Shown here piece after piece: positions 1 through 8,501 of a DNA stretch of 64,000 bases. The translations under genes and the position numbers were made by a program. Position 1 is the first letter of the stretch, and each line of letters starts with the position of its first letter. A model generated the notes under the pieces. The model searched no databases. It saw nothing but the letters and a program-made list of their open reading frames with translations, and was not told the DNA's origin. The DNA is from Micromonospora yangpuensis. Lineage in GTDB: Bacteria > Actinomycetota > Actinomycetes > Mycobacteriales > Micromonosporaceae. The stretch spans positions 5,146,001 to 5,210,000 of the forward strand of contig NZ_FMIA01000002.1 in assembly GCF_900091615.1 (NCBI RefSeq), in the 5' to 3' direction.

Positions 1-36
1 GCAGGGCCGGTGATCTGTTCAGCGCCCCCGGACGGC

Positions 37-834
37 TCAGAGCCGGCGGTTGGCCAGGCTGGGCAGCTCGGCACGGATCCGGTCCAGCTGGTCGAGGTCG
101 ACGTCGACGACGCTGAGCCCCGGGCCGTCCGGCACCTGACCGAGCACGGTCCCCCACGGGTCGACCACCATGCTGCGCCCGAAGCAGGTCCGGCCGGGAT
201 CGTGGTCCCCCGTCTGGCCGGCGGCCACGACGAAACACTGGTTCTCGATCGCCCGCGCCCGCAGCAGCACCTCCCAGTGGTCCCGCCCGGTGTGCATCAT
301 GAACGCCGCCGGCACGACGAGCAGTTGGGCGCCACCGTCGGTGGCCAGTTGCCGGTACAGCTCGGGGAAGCGCAGATCGTAACAGATGGACAGCCCCACC
401 CGGACCCCGTCGACGGTGACCACCACCGGCTCGTCCCCCGCCGCCACCGTCGCCGACTCCCGGTAGGAGACCCGGCCGGGGATCTCCACGTCGTACAGGT
501 GGATCTTGCGGTAGCTGGCGGCGAGGGCGCCGGACCGGTCGAAGACCAGGGAGGTGTTGTAGGTGTGCTCGGGGTCCGGGCCGACCTCGTGGAAGGAGCC
601 GGCGACGACCCAGATGCCCAGCCGGCCCGCCACCTCGGCGAAGAACGTACCCACCACGCCGTCGACCGGTTCCGGCTCGGGCAGCCCGGCCGCGGGGCCG
701 AGGTAGTCGACGTACTCCGGTAGGACGGCGAGGTCGGCGCCGGCGTCAGCGGCGCGGACCAGCAGGGCCTCCGCGGCGGCCAGGTTCGCCGTCCGGTCGT
801 CGCGGGCGTTCAGCTGGCAGACGGCGACACGCAT
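37..834 (-). CDS. Carbon-nitrogen hydrolase (nitrilase superfamily amidase)
   Basis: 265 residues, a full-length nitrilase-fold hydrolase that cleaves a C-N amide bond. The catalytic triad is visible: Glu40 in VLPEY, Lys110 in YRKIHLYD and Cys151 in ICYDLRFPE. The YDLRFPE context and the length resemble the Nit1/YbeM branch, whose known members hydrolyse deaminated glutathione. Because actinobacteria use mycothiol, the substrate here is uncertain. ATG start with GAGGAG just upstream. It lies downstream of clpX on the same strand but is separated from it by 321 bp of repeats, so co-transcription is doubtful. The family is sure; the substrate is inference. Confidence 0.9.
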   Translation of the reverse strand: MRVAVCQLNARDDRTANLAAAEALLVRAADAGADLAVLPEYVDYLGPAAGLPEPEPVDGVVGTFFAEVAGRLGIWVVAGSFHEVGPDPEHTYNTSLVFDRSGALAASYRKIHLYDVEIPGRVSYRESATVAAGDEPVVVTVDGVRVGLSICYDLRFPELYRQLATDGGAQLLVVPAAFMMHTGRDHWEVLLRARAIENQCFVVAAGQTGDHDPGRTCFGRSMVVDPWGTVLGQVPDGPGLSVVDVDLDQLDRIRAELPSLANRRL

Positions 835-919
835 GGCGCTCCTCGGCGGTACGGCCGCCGGCAGGCGGCGGGCTCGGGTATCCGACCACCGGCAGGGCGA
901 CTCGGCGGCGCAACCGCCG

Positions 920-1040
920 CAGACGGCGGCTCAGGGGTACAGCCGCCCACAGACGGCGGCTCAGGGGTACGGCCGCTCGCACAGCCGGCGGCTCAGGGCT
1001 ACGGCCGCCCGCAGGTGGCGGCTCGGCGGGTCGGGCCGCC
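920..1040. repeat. Degenerate ~30-bp tandem repeat between clpX and the nitrilase gene
   Basis: Four imperfect copies start near 920, 950, 982 and 1012. Each contains GGCGGCTCAGGGGTACGGCC or a close variant. The 321-bp gap from 835 to 1155 holds no convincing gene; reading frames through it only repeat an AAVPLSRRL-like string. Confidence 0.75.
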
Positions 1041-1155
1041 GTCGGGACGACGGTCCACGGGCTCGGCCGCCGGTGGCGGTGGCGGCGGTTAGGAAGCGTA
1101 CGGCCGCCATCCGGTGCGACGGAGAGCGTCGACGGATGGCGGCCGGTGGGGCGAC

Positions 1156-2451
1156 TCAGGCGGACTTCTCCTCGCGCTCCCGGCGGGCCCGGCGACCGGT
1201 GAACTCGCGGGGCACGATCGTCGGGTTGACGTTCTCCAGGACCACCTCGCGGGTGATCAGCACCCGGGCGGCGTCCGGGTTGCTCGGCACCTCGTACATC
1301 ACGGAGAGCAGGACCTCCTCCATGATGGCGCGCAGACCCCGGGCCCCGGTGCCACGCAGCATCGCCTGGTCGGCGATGGCCTCCAGCGCCGGCGGCTCGA
1401 ACTCCAGCTCGACGCCGTCGAGCTCCAGGAGGCGTTGGTACTGCTTGACAAGCGCGTTGCGCGGCTCGGTGAGGATCTGCACCAGGGCGGTGCGGTCCAG
1501 GCTGCGTACGTTGGTGATCACCGGCAGTCGGCCGATGAACTCGGGGATCAGCCCGAACTTGAGCATGTCCTCCGGCATCACCTGGCTGAGGATGTCGTCG
1601 GTGGAGCGCTCGGAGACCGCCCGTAGCCGGGCGCCGAAGCCGGTGCCGCCCTTGCCGGTGCGCGACTCGATGATCTGGTCCAGCCCCGCGAAGGCTCCAC
1701 CCAGGATGAACAGCACGTTTGTGGTGTCGATCTGGATGAACTCCTGGTGGGGGTGCTTGCGTCCACCCTGCGGCGGGACGTTCGCCACGGTGCCCTCAAG
1801 GATCTTGAGCAGAGCCTGCTGGACGCCCTCGCCGGAGACGTCGCGGGTGATCGACGGGTTCTCCGACTTACGGGCGATCTTGTCGACCTCGTCGATGTAG
1901 ATGATGCCGGTCTCGGCGCGCTTGATGTCGTAGTCCGCGGCCTGGATCAGCTTGAGGAGGATGTTCTCCACGTCCTCACCGACGTAGCCGGCCTCGGTGA
2001 GCGCGGTGGCGTCGGCGATCGCGAACGGGACGTTGAGCATCCGGGCGAGGGTCTGCCCGAGGTGGGTCTTGCCACACCCGGTCGGCCCGATCAGCAGGAT
2101 GTTGGACTTGGCCACCTCGACGCCCTCGTGGCCGGAGCCCGGCGCGTTGGCCGCCTCGGCCTGGATGCGCTTGTAGTGGTTGTAGACCGCGACGGCGAGC
2201 GCCTTCTTGGCCTGGTCCTGACCGATGACGTAGTTGTCGAGGAACTGGCAGATCTCCATCGGCTTGGGAAGCTCTTCCCACTTCACCTCGCCGGACTCGG
2301 CCAACTCCTCCTCGATGATCTCGTTACAGAGATCGATGCACTCGTCGCAGATGTAGACCCCGGGCCCCGCGATGAGCTTCTTGACCTGCTTCTGCGACTT
2401 GCCGCAGAAGGAGCACTTGAGTAGGTCGCCGCCGTCACCGATCCGTGCCAC
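1156..2451 (-). CDS. clpX: ATP-dependent Clp protease ATP-binding subunit ClpX
   Basis: 431 residues, normal length. AAA+ unfoldase that recognises substrates and feeds them to the ClpP1P2 chamber in the cytoplasm. The N-terminal zinc-binding domain has four cysteines (13, 16, 35, 38) in two CxxC pairs. Walker A GPTGCGKT and Walker [10 protein letters not shown] follow, then the RALL and sensor regions of the small domain. GTG start. Last gene of the clpP1-clpP2-clpX order, with a 213-bp gap after clpP2 that contains a hairpin, so clpX may also have its own promoter. Confidence 0.98.
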   Translation of the reverse strand: MARIGDGGDLLKCSFCGKSQKQVKKLIAGPGVYICDECIDLCNEIIEEELAESGEVKWEELPKPMEICQFLDNYVIGQDQAKKALAVAVYNHYKRIQAEAANAPGSGHEGVEVAKSNILLIGPTGCGKTHLGQTLARMLNVPFAIADATALTEAGYVGEDVENILLKLIQAADYDIKRAETGIIYIDEVDKIARKSENPSITRDVSGEGVQQALLKILEGTVANVPPQGGRKHPHQEFIQIDTTNVLFILGGAFAGLDQIIESRTGKGGTGFGARLRAVSERSTDDILSQVMPEDMLKFGLIPEFIGRLPVITNVRSLDRTALVQILTEPRNALVKQYQRLLELDGVELEFEPPALEAIADQAMLRGTGARGLRAIMEEVLLSVMYEVPSNPDAARVLITREVVLENVNPTIVPREFTGRRARREREEKSA

Positions 2452-2610
2452 CTACGTTCTCCCTGCACTCATCGGCCGGAGCACCGGCCCTGACCTGCGA
2501 ACCTTGCGGTCCGTCGTCCCTGCCTGACCTCGCCGGTCCGACCCAACGAAGCGGTACGGACCCGACGTTACCCGCTGGGGAAGGTTTCTCCGACCCCCAA
2601 AACGGGTGTG

Positions 2611-2652
2611 TCAGAGGCCGACCGGGAACGTCGCTCCCGGGTCGACCTCTGA
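2611..2652. terminator. Hairpin between clpP2 and clpX
   Basis: TCAGAGG (2611-2617) pairs with CCTCTGA (2646-2652); the stem continues with CGACC/GGTCG and GGGA/TCCC after one mismatch. There is no T-run. It could be a terminator/attenuator or a processing site in the clpP2-clpX transcript. Confidence 0.55.
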
Positions 2653-2664
2653 CCCGAAACTCTC

Positions 2665-3327
2665 TCAGCTGGCGGCGCTGGAGGCCAGCAGACCCTTCTT
2701 GCGGCTGGTCAGGATGGTGTCGACCAGCCCGTACTCCTTGGACTCCTCGGCCGTCATGATCTTGTCACGGTCGATGTCCTTGCGGACCAGGTCGATCGGG
2801 CGGTTGCAGTGCCGGGAGAGCATGTCCTCCAGCTGCGTCCGCATCCGCAGGATCTCCCGGGCCTGGATCTCGATGTCCGAGCCCTGCCCGTACCCACCCT
2901 CGGTGGCGGGCTGGTGGATGATGATCCGCGAGTTCGGCAGCGCCATCCGCTTGCCCGGGGTGCCCGCCGCGAGCAGCACCGCCGCCGCGCTGGCCGCCTG
3001 CCCGAGGCAGACGGTCTGGATGTCCGGCCGGACGTACTGCATGGTGTCGTAGATCGCCGTCATCGCGGTGAACGAACCACCCGGCGAGTTGATGTACATG
3101 ATGATGTCGCGGTCCGGGTCGGTGCCCTCCAGCGTGAGCAGCTGGGCCATCACGTCGTTGGCCGACGCGTCGTCCACCTGGACGCCGAGGAAGATGATCC
3201 GGTCCTCGAAGAGCTTGTTGTACGGGTTGGACTCCTTGACCCCGTACGAGGTGCGCTCGACGAACGACGGCAGGACGTAACGGTTGTGCACGGCCGCGAA
3301 CTGGGGCGGCAAACTCAGGTCGGTCAT
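2665..3327 (-). CDS. clpP2: ATP-dependent Clp protease proteolytic subunit ClpP2
   Basis: 220 residues. Serine peptidase ring subunit of the two-component ClpP1P2 barrel typical of actinobacteria. Catalytic Ser113 (QAASAA), His138 (IIIHQP) and the Asp in the DIDRD segment are present, with the SPGGS oxyanion loop near 81-85. The 10-bp gap after clpP1 indicates one transcript. Called ClpP2 by gene order (second) and by the longer N-terminal extension. Known actinobacterial ClpP1P2 complexes need both rings for activity. Confidence 0.96.
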   Translation of the reverse strand: MTDLSLPPQFAAVHNRYVLPSFVERTSYGVKESNPYNKLFEDRIIFLGVQVDDASANDVMAQLLTLEGTDPDRDIIMYINSPGGSFTAMTAIYDTMQYVRPDIQTVCLGQAASAAAVLLAAGTPGKRMALPNSRIIIHQPATEGGYGQGSDIEIQAREILRMRTQLEDMLSRHCNRPIDLVRKDIDRDKIMTAEESKEYGLVDTILTSRKKGLLASSAAS

Positions 3328-3337
3328 CGTCAGCTCC

Positions 3338-3979
3338 TCAGCTCAGGGTCCCGGCGCCTTCCGGAACCTGGGTGGCTCCGGTGATCACCTTGTCGATGAA
3401 GCCGTAGTCCATCGCCTCCTGGGCGGTGAACCAGCGGTCCCGATCCGAGTCCGCCTCGATCTGGGCCTGGTCCTGGCCGGTGTGGTGCGCCACCCGCTCC
3501 TGGAACATCCGCTTGGTGTAGAGCATCTGCTCAGCCTGGATGGCGATGTCGGAGGCCGTACCGCCCATGCCGCCCGAGGGCTGGTGCATCATGATCCGCG
3601 CGTGCGGGAGGGCGTACCGCTTGCCCCTGGTGCCCGCGCAGAGCAGCAGCTGGCCCATGGAGGCCGCCATGCCCATCGCCACGGTCGACACGTCGTTGTC
3701 GATGTACTGCATGGTGTCGTAGATCGCCATGCCGGAGTAGACCGAGCCACCCGGCGAGTTGATCCAGAGGAAGATGTCCCGGTCCGGGTCCTCCGCCGCG
3801 AGCAGCAGCAGCTGCGCGCAGATGCGGTTGGCCACCTGGTCGTTGACCTCGCTGCCCAGGAAGATGATCCGCTCCTTGAGCAACCGGTTGTAGACCGAGT
3901 CGTCGAGGTTGCCAATTGAGTCGCCACCGCGGGCTTCGATCGCCCGGCTCGGCGTCCTTGGGATGTGCATGTCGGTCAT
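3338..3979 (-). CDS. clpP1: ATP-dependent Clp protease proteolytic subunit ClpP1
   Basis: 213 residues, first ClpP of the pair. Catalytic Ser107 in AASMG and His132 in MMHQPSGG, with SPGGS at about 75-79. The chosen ATG gives MTDMHIPR; a second ATG three codons later is possible because ClpP N termini are processed. Upstream, 3980-4152 is a 173-bp gap after tig that carries a ClgR-like inverted repeat, so the clpP operon probably starts from its own promoter rather than only from tig. Confidence 0.96.
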   Translation of the reverse strand: MTDMHIPRTPSRAIEARGGDSIGNLDDSVYNRLLKERIIFLGSEVNDQVANRICAQLLLLAAEDPDRDIFLWINSPGGSVYSGMAIYDTMQYIDNDVSTVAMGMAASMGQLLLCAGTRGKRYALPHARIMMHQPSGGMGGTASDIAIQAEQMLYTKRMFQERVAHHTGQDQAQIEADSDRDRWFTAQEAMDYGFIDKVITGATQVPEGAGTLS

Positions 3980-4056
3980 GGCAGCCCTTCGCTCTCCGTA
4001 CCGTCGTACCCGACACTAACCGTTGAGTCGGACGGCAGCGCCCCGGTCGGGGCACT

Positions 4057-4072
4057 GTTCGCTCTCAGCGCA
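4057..4072. promoter_or_regulatory. Candidate ClgR operator upstream of clpP1
   Basis: GTTCGCTCTCAGCG contains CGC-N5-GCG (4060-4070), matching the operator described for ClgR, the activator of clp and lon genes in Streptomyces. It lies about 80 bp before the clpP1 start, in the only gap of the tig-clp cluster. The clgR gene is not in this window. Confidence 0.5.
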
Positions 4073-4152
4073 CCGGGCGCTGCGGACGTACCCGCAAAAG
4101 GGTTTCGGCCGCCGAACGCCGCGAGCGGCGGACGACGGCCCGACCCGGACGA

Positions 4153-5499
4153 TCAGTGCTCGTGGTTGTGCTCGGCCTCTTCCTGGGCGCGCAGCGCGTC
4201 GAGGGTGACCTCGTTGCCGGCCGAGTCCTTGATCTTGATGCGCTCCATCACCGAGGCCAGCGCCTTGCCCCGCCGGACGTCGCCGAAGACGGCGGCCGCC
4301 GCGCCGGAGCGGGCCAGCTGGTCGTAGTACTGCTGCGGGGGCATCCCGGCGCGCTGCGCCCGGTGCACGATCTCGTGCCCGAACTCGTCGTCGGAGACCT
4401 GGACGTCCTCGGCGTCGGCCAGGGTGTCCAGCAGCAGCTGGATCTTGACCCCGTCGGTGGCCGCCTCGGTCAGCTCGGCGTCGATCTGCTCCTCGGTCTT
4501 CTCCTCGGCGGCGAGGTACTCCTCCATCGAGGCGCCGATCCGCTCCAGCTGGTCGACCATGGCCGCCTTGCGGCTCTCGACCTCCTCGCGGACCACGCCC
4601 TCCGGCGCGGGCACCTCGGCGGCGGCGACCAGCTGCTCCAGGGCCTTGTCCCGGGCGGCGTAGATCTGCTCGACCCGCTTGCCCTTGCTGACCTTCTCCC
4701 GAAGGTCGGCCCGGAGCTCCTCGATGGTGTCGAACTCGCTGGCCAGCTGCGCGAACTCGTCGTTCAGCTCGGGCAGGTCCTTCTCCTTGACGGTGCGGAC
4801 GGTCACCGCGACGTCGGCCTCCCGGCCGGCGAAGTCGCCACCGACGAGCTGGGTGGTGAAGGTGGTGCTGTCCCCGGCGGCCAGGCCGACCAGGGCCTCG
4901 TCCAGCCCCGGCAGGAGCTGCTTGCTGCCCACCTCGTGGGAGATGTTGCTCGCCGAACCGCCCGGCACGTCCTCGCCGTCGACGGTGGCGTTCAGGTCGA
5001 TCTGCACGTAGTCGCCCTCGGCGGCGGCGCGCTCGACGGTCTTGAGCGTGGCGAACCGCTCCCGCAGGCCCTTGACCTGGTCGTCGATCTCGCTCTCGTC
5101 GATCTGCAGCTCGTCCACGGTCACCTCGATGGTGGCCGGGTCCGGCAGGGTCAGCTCGGGGCGGACGTCCACCTCGGCGGTGAAGTTGAGCGAGTCACCG
5201 TCGTTGAACTCGGTGATCTCGACCTCGGGGCGGCCGAGGGTCTTCAGGTCGTGCTCGCGGACCGCGGCGAGGATGTTCTGCGGGATGGCGTCCTGCACCA
5301 CCTCGTTGAGCACGGCACCCCGGCCCACCCGCTGGTCGATCACGGCGGCCGGGATCTTGCCGCGCCGGAAGCCGGGCACCTGGACCTGCTGGCCGATCTC
5401 CCGGTACGCCTTCTTGAGGCTCGGCTCGAGCTCGACGAACGGCACCTCGATGGCGAGCCGCACGCGCGTCGGGCTCAGAGTCTCGACGGTGCTCTTCAC
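4153..5499 (-). CDS. tig: Trigger factor, ribosome-associated prolyl isomerase chaperone
   Basis: 448 residues. Binds nascent chains at the ribosome exit. The N-terminal ribosome-binding domain has the signature GFRRGKIP near residues 45-52. A central FKBP-type PPIase domain follows (about 150-240), then the helical C-terminal substrate-binding arms; the tail is acidic and His-rich. The start is GTG at 5497-5499, chosen because AAGGAG precedes it and the conserved VKSTVETLSP begins there. Upstream in-frame codons only read through the tRNA-Pro gene. Conserved synteny with clpP1-clpP2-clpX. Confidence 0.97.
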   Translation of the reverse strand: MKSTVETLSPTRVRLAIEVPFVELEPSLKKAYREIGQQVQVPGFRRGKIPAAVIDQRVGRGAVLNEVVQDAIPQNILAAVREHDLKTLGRPEVEITEFNDGDSLNFTAEVDVRPELTLPDPATIEVTVDELQIDESEIDDQVKGLRERFATLKTVERAAAEGDYVQIDLNATVDGEDVPGGSASNISHEVGSKQLLPGLDEALVGLAAGDSTTFTTQLVGGDFAGREADVAVTVRTVKEKDLPELNDEFAQLASEFDTIEELRADLREKVSKGKRVEQIYAARDKALEQLVAAAEVPAPEGVVREEVESRKAAMVDQLERIGASMEEYLAAEEKTEEQIDAELTEAATDGVKIQLLLDTLADAEDVQVSDDEFGHEIVHRAQRAGMPPQQYYDQLARSGAAAAVFGDVRRGKALASVMERIKIKDSAGNEVTLDALRAQEEAEHNHEH

Positions 5500-5656
5500 A
5501 GGCGTACTCCTTGAACGGATCTCGGTTGAATCTGGGCGTCTCGCGGTGACGACCGGTCGCCACGGCAGGGATTGCGCCCATCGAGTGTAGGCGAGCCGGC
5601 CCGACGGCTCGGCAGCGCCCGGCGGACCACCGGCGAAGGCGGCCCACCGACGACAG

Positions 5657-5730
5657 TCGGGGTGGCGGGATTTGAACCCACGGCCCCTCGCTCCCAAAGC
5701 GAGTGCGCTACCAAGCTGCGCCACACCCCG
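5657..5730 (-). tRNA. tRNA-Pro (anticodon TGG)
   Basis: Complete cloverleaf on the minus strand. Acceptor arms CGGGGTG/CACCCCG, anticodon stem CTCGC/GCGAG around the loop TTTGGGA, T-arm GGGTTCAAATCCC. The 3' CCA is not encoded (the bases after the discriminator A are CTG). Confidence 0.97.
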
Positions 5731-5878
5731 TGGCGACGTGCAGTCTATGCCGTCCGCGCCCGCCGGGGACCCCGGGGCCGCCGTCGCCGCGCCGCCCGGG
5801 CCCGCCCGGCGGGTGAGCTGACTGCACGGCCGGCCCGGAGACCGGGTACGCTGTCGGCGCGCCCCTAGCGGGGTGTAC

Positions 5879-5952
5879 GCGGGCGTAGCTCAATGGTAGA
5901 GCTTCAGTCTTCCAAACTGACTACGCGGGTTCGATTCCCGTCGCCCGCTCCA
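5879..5952 (+). tRNA. tRNA-Gly (anticodon TCC)
   Basis: Acceptor GCGGGCG/CGCCCGC, D-arm AGCTCAATGGTAGAGCT, anticodon loop CTTCCAA, T-arm CGGGTTCGATTCCCG. The 3' CCA is encoded at 5950-5952. It is divergent from tRNA-Pro 150 bp away. Confidence 0.97.
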
Positions 5953-6127
5953 CAGCATGCCGGTCCAGGCCCGAGCTGGTACGAGGCGGCCCGAACCGCA
6001 ACCTCAGCCTGCTCGACGCCCGGCGCAACTTTGCCGTCCACGGAGCAGCCGACCCGAAGGACCTGAGGCACGTCCGGCCGCCCCTGTCCGAGGAACATCC
6101 GCTCGGTGGTCGAGGCCGGGCTCCCTA

Positions 6128-6440
6128 GCCGGTCAGCTCCTGACGCCCCAGGGTGCCGGAGTCGTTGGTCGGACGGGGACGTCCTCGGTGCTGTGCTCGC
6201 GCCTGGAGCTGCCCCCACGTCGTCGCCACCGCCTCGTCGAAAGGCAACAGCACCACGCCGGATCGCCACTGCACGAGGTCAGCCAACTTGCGTGGACCCC
6301 AACTCCGCAGCACGGTCCACGTGGTCAATTCTCCGAGCGTCACGAACGTGATGCACAGCGTCTTACCGGCCAGACGGGCACGAAGCCGGTCGTGCAGCCG
6401 GCCCCGCAGAATCGCCGACGCGACGTCGCTACCTGACTGA
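6128..6440 (-). pseudogene. Decayed VapC-type PIN-domain toxin
   Basis: About 100 codons in one frame keep the body of a PIN ribonuclease: DVASAILRGRL, then TFVTLGELTTW, LLPFDEAVATTWGQLQA and RGRPRPTNDS. VapC toxins usually begin with a short LxDTNVAS-type strand carrying the first catalytic Asp and continue after NDS/NDT with WIAACC and the C-terminal Asp region. Here the N-terminal strand is lost and the frame after NDS (6158) diverges and stops at 6125. No antitoxin gene is visible beside it. I read it as a broken remnant of a toxin-antitoxin module. Confidence 0.6.
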
Positions 6441-6478
6441 CCGGGCGGCGCAAGACCGGGCGCTCCCGGGATCAGGGC

Positions 6479-6559
6479 CTTGATCGACTCGGTTGGGCCG
6501 AAATGGCTGGGTCGAAGCACCGTGGATACCGCCACATCAGCCCAACCGAGTCGATCAAG
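6479..6559. repeat. Palindromic intergenic repeat, family A, copy 1
   Basis: 20-bp perfect inverted repeat (6479-6498 and 6540-6559) with arm CTTGATCGACTCGGTTGGGC around a 41-bp centre. The outer sequence GATCGACTCGGTTG and an internal GATACCGCCA motif recur in the copy at 39369-39443. No transposase is nearby. The 314-bp stretch 6441-6754 otherwise holds no gene. Confidence 0.8.
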
Positions 6560-6754
6560 CCGGGCGGACCAGATCATGCCGGGCGGACCAGACCAAGGCC
6601 CGATCGGGGTGGGCGCCCCGGGGTGACAGGGCCGAGCGTGCTGGCGTGTCAGCAGGTGGGAGGGCGGGGGCGGGAGCACTCCCGTACTGCGGGACGCGGA
6701 CAGATCGAAAGCTGCCGACGCCGAACATTGACTCCGACAACGATTGGAGTCGAT

Positions 6755-8428
6755 ATGCCTGCTGGCAGTAGGGCCGCCCTGGCGGCCGTTGCCGGGCTCG
6801 TCGTGGCGGCCGGGGTACTCGTGCCGCCCGCCGTACCGGCGCAGTCCGCACCACCGAACGCCCCGACCACCGCCACGAAGGCCGCCACCACCGAGACCAC
6901 CGCCACGAAGGCGACCACCACGCGAGCCACCGCTGAGGTGGGCGCGCTGGCGGCCGTACCGCTGGAGCGGTTGACGGTGAGCACCACGCAGGTCGCCGCC
7001 GGGCTGGAGCGGTTGACGGTGAGCACGACGCAGGTCGCCGCCGGGCTGCGGCGGCCGACCGCGATCCATGCTCCGGACGACGGCTCCGGGCGGTTGTTCA
7101 TCACCGAGAAGGTCGGCACCGTGCGGGTGTACGACGAGCAGGACGGGCTCGCCGCCACCCCACTGCTGGACCTCACCGACCGGGTCTCCACCAGCGGCAA
7201 CGAGCGCGGTCTGCTCGGGATCGTGACCTCGCCGGAGTTCACCACCAGCCGGACGGTCTACGTGGTCTACACCGCGCTGGCCGACGGGGCGGTGACGCTG
7301 TCCCGGTTCGTGCTGGACAGCGCCGGGCAGCAGCCGGTGCCGGCGGCCCGGGAGGAGATCCTGCTCAGCCAGCCGCACGCGCAGTTCGCCAACCACAACG
7401 GTGGGCAGGTCACGTTCGGACCCGACGGGTACCTGTACTGGAGTATCGGTGACGGCGGCAGCGCCGACGACCCGCTGAACAGCGGGCAGGACCTGGGCAC
7501 CCTGCTCGGCAAGATCCTGCGGCTGGACGTCTCCCGTAGCTGCGACGGGCGGCCGTACTGCGTGCCGGCCGACAACCCGTTCGTCGGCACCGCCGGGGCG
7601 CGGGCGGAGATCTGGGCGTACGGGCTGCGCAACCCGTGGCGCTTCTCCATCGATCCGGCCGACGGCTCGCTCTGGATCGCCGACGTGGGGCAGGGCACCT
7701 TCGAGGAGGTCAACCACCTCACCGCGGGACAGCAGGGTGCCAACCTGGGCTGGTCCTGCCGGGAGGGCCCCCAGGTGTTCAACCCCGACCGCTGCGTGGC
7801 CGGCGCGTCGTACGTCGATCCGGTCTACCACTACCGGACCTCCGTCGACGGGTGCGCCATCATCGGCGGCCACGTCTACCGGGGTACGGAGTACGCCGAC
7901 ATCGCCACCGGCACGTACCTGGCCACCGACTACTGCTCGGGTACCGCGTTCGTGATCCGTCCCGACGGCGCCGGTGGGTACGCCAGCCGGCAGCTCGGCG
8001 AGCTGACCATCCAGCCGACCAGTCTGGGGCTGAACGGCGACGGGGAGATCTACCTGGTCAACGACCTGCCGGGGCAGCTGCACCGGGTGTCGTTCGGGGC
8101 CACCCAGCCGCCGGCCACCTGCACGGTGAGCCACCGGGTGGACAGCCAGTGGGGTACCGGGTTCACCGCCACCGTGACGGTGACCAACACCGGTTCGGCC
8201 CCGGTCGCCGGCTGGACGGTGGGCTGGACGTACGCCGGCAACCAGCGGGTGACCAGCGGCTGGAACGCGGAGATCAGCCAGCAGGGCACGGGGGTCACCG
8301 CCCGCAACGCCGGCTGGAACGCCACCGTCGCGCCGGGGGCCACGGTGACCTTCGGATACCTGGCCAGCAGCTCCGGCACGAACAGCCCGCCGACCGCCTT
8401 CACCCTCAACGGCGCACCCTGCGCCTGA
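6755..8428 (+). CDS. Secreted PQQ-dependent sugar dehydrogenase-like protein with C-terminal CBM2
   Basis: 557 residues. A signal peptide (LAAVAGLVVAAGVLVPPAVPA) is followed by a Thr/Ala-rich linker and then a six-bladed soluble glucose/sorbosone dehydrogenase domain (about 100-450). Visible blade motifs are GLLGIVTSPEF, HNGGQVTFGPDGYLY, GSADDPLNSGQ, AYGLRNPWRFSIDP and ADVGQGTFEEV. The last ~100 residues are a family 2 carbohydrate-binding module (CTVSHRVDSQWGTGFTATV to the terminal Cys). The likely role is extracellular oxidation of sugars on cellulose or chitin, possibly feeding electrons to lytic enzymes. The ATG at 6755 is chosen for GGAG at 6745 and the signal peptide. The stretch at 6962-7045 is a 42-bp tandem duplication. 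Confidence 0.9.
   Translation: MPAGSRAALAAVAGLVVAAGVLVPPAVPAQSAPPNAPTTATKAATTETTATKATTTRATAEVGALAAVPLERLTVSTTQVAAGLERLTVSTTQVAAGLRRPTAIHAPDDGSGRLFITEKVGTVRVYDEQDGLAATPLLDLTDRVSTSGNERGLLGIVTSPEFTTSRTVYVVYTALADGAVTLSRFVLDSAGQQPVPAAREEILLSQPHAQFANHNGGQVTFGPDGYLYWSIGDGGSADDPLNSGQDLGTLLGKILRLDVSRSCDGRPYCVPADNPFVGTAGARAEIWAYGLRNPWRFSIDPADGSLWIADVGQGTFEEVNHLTAGQQGANLGWSCREGPQVFNPDRCVAGASYVDPVYHYRTSVDGCAIIGGHVYRGTEYADIATGTYLATDYCSGTAFVIRPDGAGGYASRQLGELTIQPTSLGLNGDGEIYLVNDLPGQLHRVSFGATQPPATCTVSHRVDSQWGTGFTATVTVTNTGSAPVAGWTVGWTYAGNQRVTSGWNAEISQQGTGVTARNAGWNATVAPGATVTFGYLASSSGTNSPPTAFTLNGAPCA
6962..7045 (+). repeat. 42-bp tandem duplication inside the dehydrogenase gene
   Basis: Two copies (6962-7003, 7004-7045) that differ at one base. 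Each encodes LERLTVSTTQVAAG just before the catalytic domain. The near-identity at DNA level suggests a recent slippage or duplication event in the linker. Confidence 0.9.
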
Positions 8429-8459
8429 GCACCGGGCGACCGGCCAGACCGCGCACGAC

Positions 8460-8495
8460 GAACGGCCCGCCGGCGAAGGTGCCGACGGGCCGTTC
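8460..8495. terminator. Bidirectional terminator hairpin between convergent CBM2 genes
   Basis: GAACGGCCCG pairs with CGGGCCGTTC, with a further CCGGC/GCCG extension across one bulge. It sits in the 73-bp gap between the stops of the two convergent secreted-protein genes. Confidence 0.75.
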
Positions 8496-8501
8496 GGGCA
8501 C

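Noticed and set aside
5496..5726. Short frames running through the tRNA-Pro gene into tig
   Set aside because: They translate a tRNA; the trigger factor has a good start with ribosome-binding site at 5499.
6730..6751. Small hairpin GACTCC/GGAGTC covering the ribosome-binding site of the sugar dehydrogenase
   Set aside because: Only six base pairs; too weak to claim translational control.
6125..8134. Long open frame on the minus strand opposite the sugar dehydrogenase
   Set aside because: High-GC antisense shadow: composition is Gly/Arg/Pro-rich without domains. Only its last ~100 codons, beyond the dehydrogenase, match a PIN toxin and are kept as a pseudogene.
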